Assembly (NCBI RefSeq): GCF_047301505.1
Contig: NZ_CP154840.1
Span: 1,922,001-1,986,000 of the forward strand
Direction of reading: 5' to 3'
DNA from: Lysinibacillus_B sp031181585
Lineage (GTDB): Bacteria; Bacillota; Bacilli; Bacillales_A; Planococcaceae
Length of the DNA stretch: 64,000 bases
Part shown: positions 63,324 to 64,000 of the stretch, in pieces
How the letters are laid out: the number at the start of each line of letters is the position of its first letter
Numbering within the stretch: position 1 is the first letter of the stretch
Notes under the pieces: generated by a model
Databases searched by the model: none
Told to the model about the DNA's origin: nothing
Seen by the model: only the letters and a program-made list of their open reading frames with translations
Position numbers and translations under genes: made by a program

Positions 63324-63533
63324 TCACGATCCGAAGTTTCGATTCAAGAACAAAAGCAGGTAACTACCCGCACAAAGAAAAATAGAAATTTTAGTGATGA
63401 TATAAATGAAACATTCAACTGAGTTTAGTTTTCTTTCTCTCTTAATTTTCTTGAAAAATCTATAATAGTAAAGGGAGCACAGAACTAATATTATCATCGA
63501 TAGTTGAAATATATTTTCTAGTAGATTAACCAA
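63324..63533 (-). CDS. Small membrane protein
   Basis: About 69 residues; TTG at 63533 fits the GAGGAG site better than the ATG at 63542. Two hydrophobic segments separated by a very basic loop (RFFKKIKRERK). Confidence 0.5.
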   Translation of the reverse strand: MVNLLENIFQLSMIILVLCSLYYYRFFKKIKRERKLNSVECFIYIITKISIFLCAGSYLLLFLNRNFGS

Positions 63534-63631
63534 AAAAACCATCTCCTCGTTTTACTATTCTCTTCTGCTTCCATAATGAAAGCGGCTTTTTTTCGAAAGG
63601 GGAAAAACCTTATTAGGAAGAAGGTCATGTT

Positions 63632-64000
63632 TTATTGAAAAAGGTGATGTAGTATCCGTTCTTTATCTTCGAAAAATTGCTTCATAATAGAATAATGCTG
63701 GGTGTTTTCTAATTTTGTCTCGCTCATTCCGTCTTCTGTAAGCTGGATAATTTTAGCGTTCGGATAAGCCATAATAATGGGCGAGTGGGTAGAAATGATA
63801 AATTGAGACCCTTGATTAACAAGCTCATTCATCCTGCTTAACATAGATAATTGTCTTAAAGGTGACAGGGCTGCTTCCGGTTCATCCAAGATATACAAAC
63901 CATTCCCTTGGAAACGTTCGTTAAATGCCGAGAAAAAGGATTCTCCATGCGATTGTTCATGCAAAGATTTACCTCCAAAAGAATCGATCACCCTGCGGCC
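63632..64000 (-). CDS. AAA/ABC-type ATPase, C-terminal part (cut by window edge)
   Basis: The frame is open to the window edge, so the N-terminus with Walker A lies outside. Visible: RVIDSFGGKSLHEQSHGESF, then GNGLYILDEPEAALSPLRQL (signature/Walker B and D-loop) and FIISTHSPIIMAYPNAKI (switch His). This fits AAA_21/OLD-like or ABC-type ATPases of about 240-250 residues. Role unknown; such ATPases occur in housekeeping and in defence modules. Confidence 0.8.
   Translation of the reverse strand, partial: GRRVIDSFGGKSLHEQSHGESFFSAFNERFQGNGLYILDEPEAALSPLRQLSMLSRMNELVNQGSQFIISTHSPIIMAYPNAKIIQLTEDGMSETKLENTQHYSIMKQFFEDKERILHHLFQ

Overview
The window looks like a chromosome segment from a low-GC Gram-positive of the order Bacillales, most likely a Planococcaceae relative (Lysinibacillus/Solibacillus type). 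This is inferred from strong AGGAGG-type ribosome binding sites, U-tailed hairpin terminators, Bacillales-only families (DUF1878, DUF5071, DUF3953, TelA/YceH, YezG- and YwqJ-like toxin/immunity modules) and an interspersed repeat typical of Bacillales. No rRNA, tRNA, CRISPR array, intact insertion sequence or integrase was seen.

Layout. 1-2.65 kb: end of an unknown gene, a DUF5071 protein, a LysR regulator and a methyltransferase. 2.9-27.1 kb: a large polymorphic-toxin locus. It starts with one complete toxin gene (3033-4385): a 138-residue lysine-rich, histone-H1-like N-terminus, a pre-toxin PT-TG region, a proline/lysine linker and an HNH nuclease tip. Its ATG overlaps the stop of a remnant with a very acidic C-terminus. 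Behind it lie promoterless 'tip' cassettes. Each carries a copy of the PT-TG/linker DNA, a different toxin domain (YwqJ-like deaminase, DNA/RNA non-specific endonuclease, a second HNH-like nuclease, a probable type-24-like toxin, further remnants) and its own immunity gene (SUKH-3, YezG-like, SUKH, SUFU and others). Three cassettes are preceded by copies of the same terminator hairpin. From 17 to 27 kb mostly orphan immunity genes and remnants remain. Many reading frames in this locus are broken by single in-frame stop codons.

27.2-34.4 kb: housekeeping and accessory genes (GNAT, YbaK-like deacylase, 3-hydroxyacyl-CoA dehydrogenase, P-loop kinase, a Tet(M)/OtrA-like ribosomal-protection GTPase, two FMN-binding stress proteins). 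34.4-35.4 kb is gene-free and holds a Bacillales repeat element between two copies of one terminator. 35.4-46.2 kb: one tightly packed ten-gene operon with an M20 deacylase, a tartrate/malate-type dehydrogenase, an SDR, an aldehyde dehydrogenase, a complete Opp/Dpp peptide ABC transporter and a P1-family aminopeptidase. It probably imports and degrades an unusual peptide or N-acyl compound. 46.5-54.5 kb: a YcdB/YcdC-like protein, a chemoreceptor, TelA, an esterase, a DUF1878 protein and an EamA transporter.

54.7-57.1 kb: a Smr-less MutS2-like ATPase behind a roughly 400-nt leader. The leader has a good promoter, a seven-residue leader peptide and at least two terminator-type hairpins, the layout of translation-inhibitor-inducible attenuators. 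57.4-64 kb: an NAD(P)-binding oxidoreductase, a methyltransferase, a string of small membrane proteins (one of only 29 residues), and at the edge the C-terminal part of an AAA/ABC-type ATPase.

The two most notable items are the lysine-rich toxin with its recombining tip-cassette array and the attenuator-controlled MutS2 paralogue.
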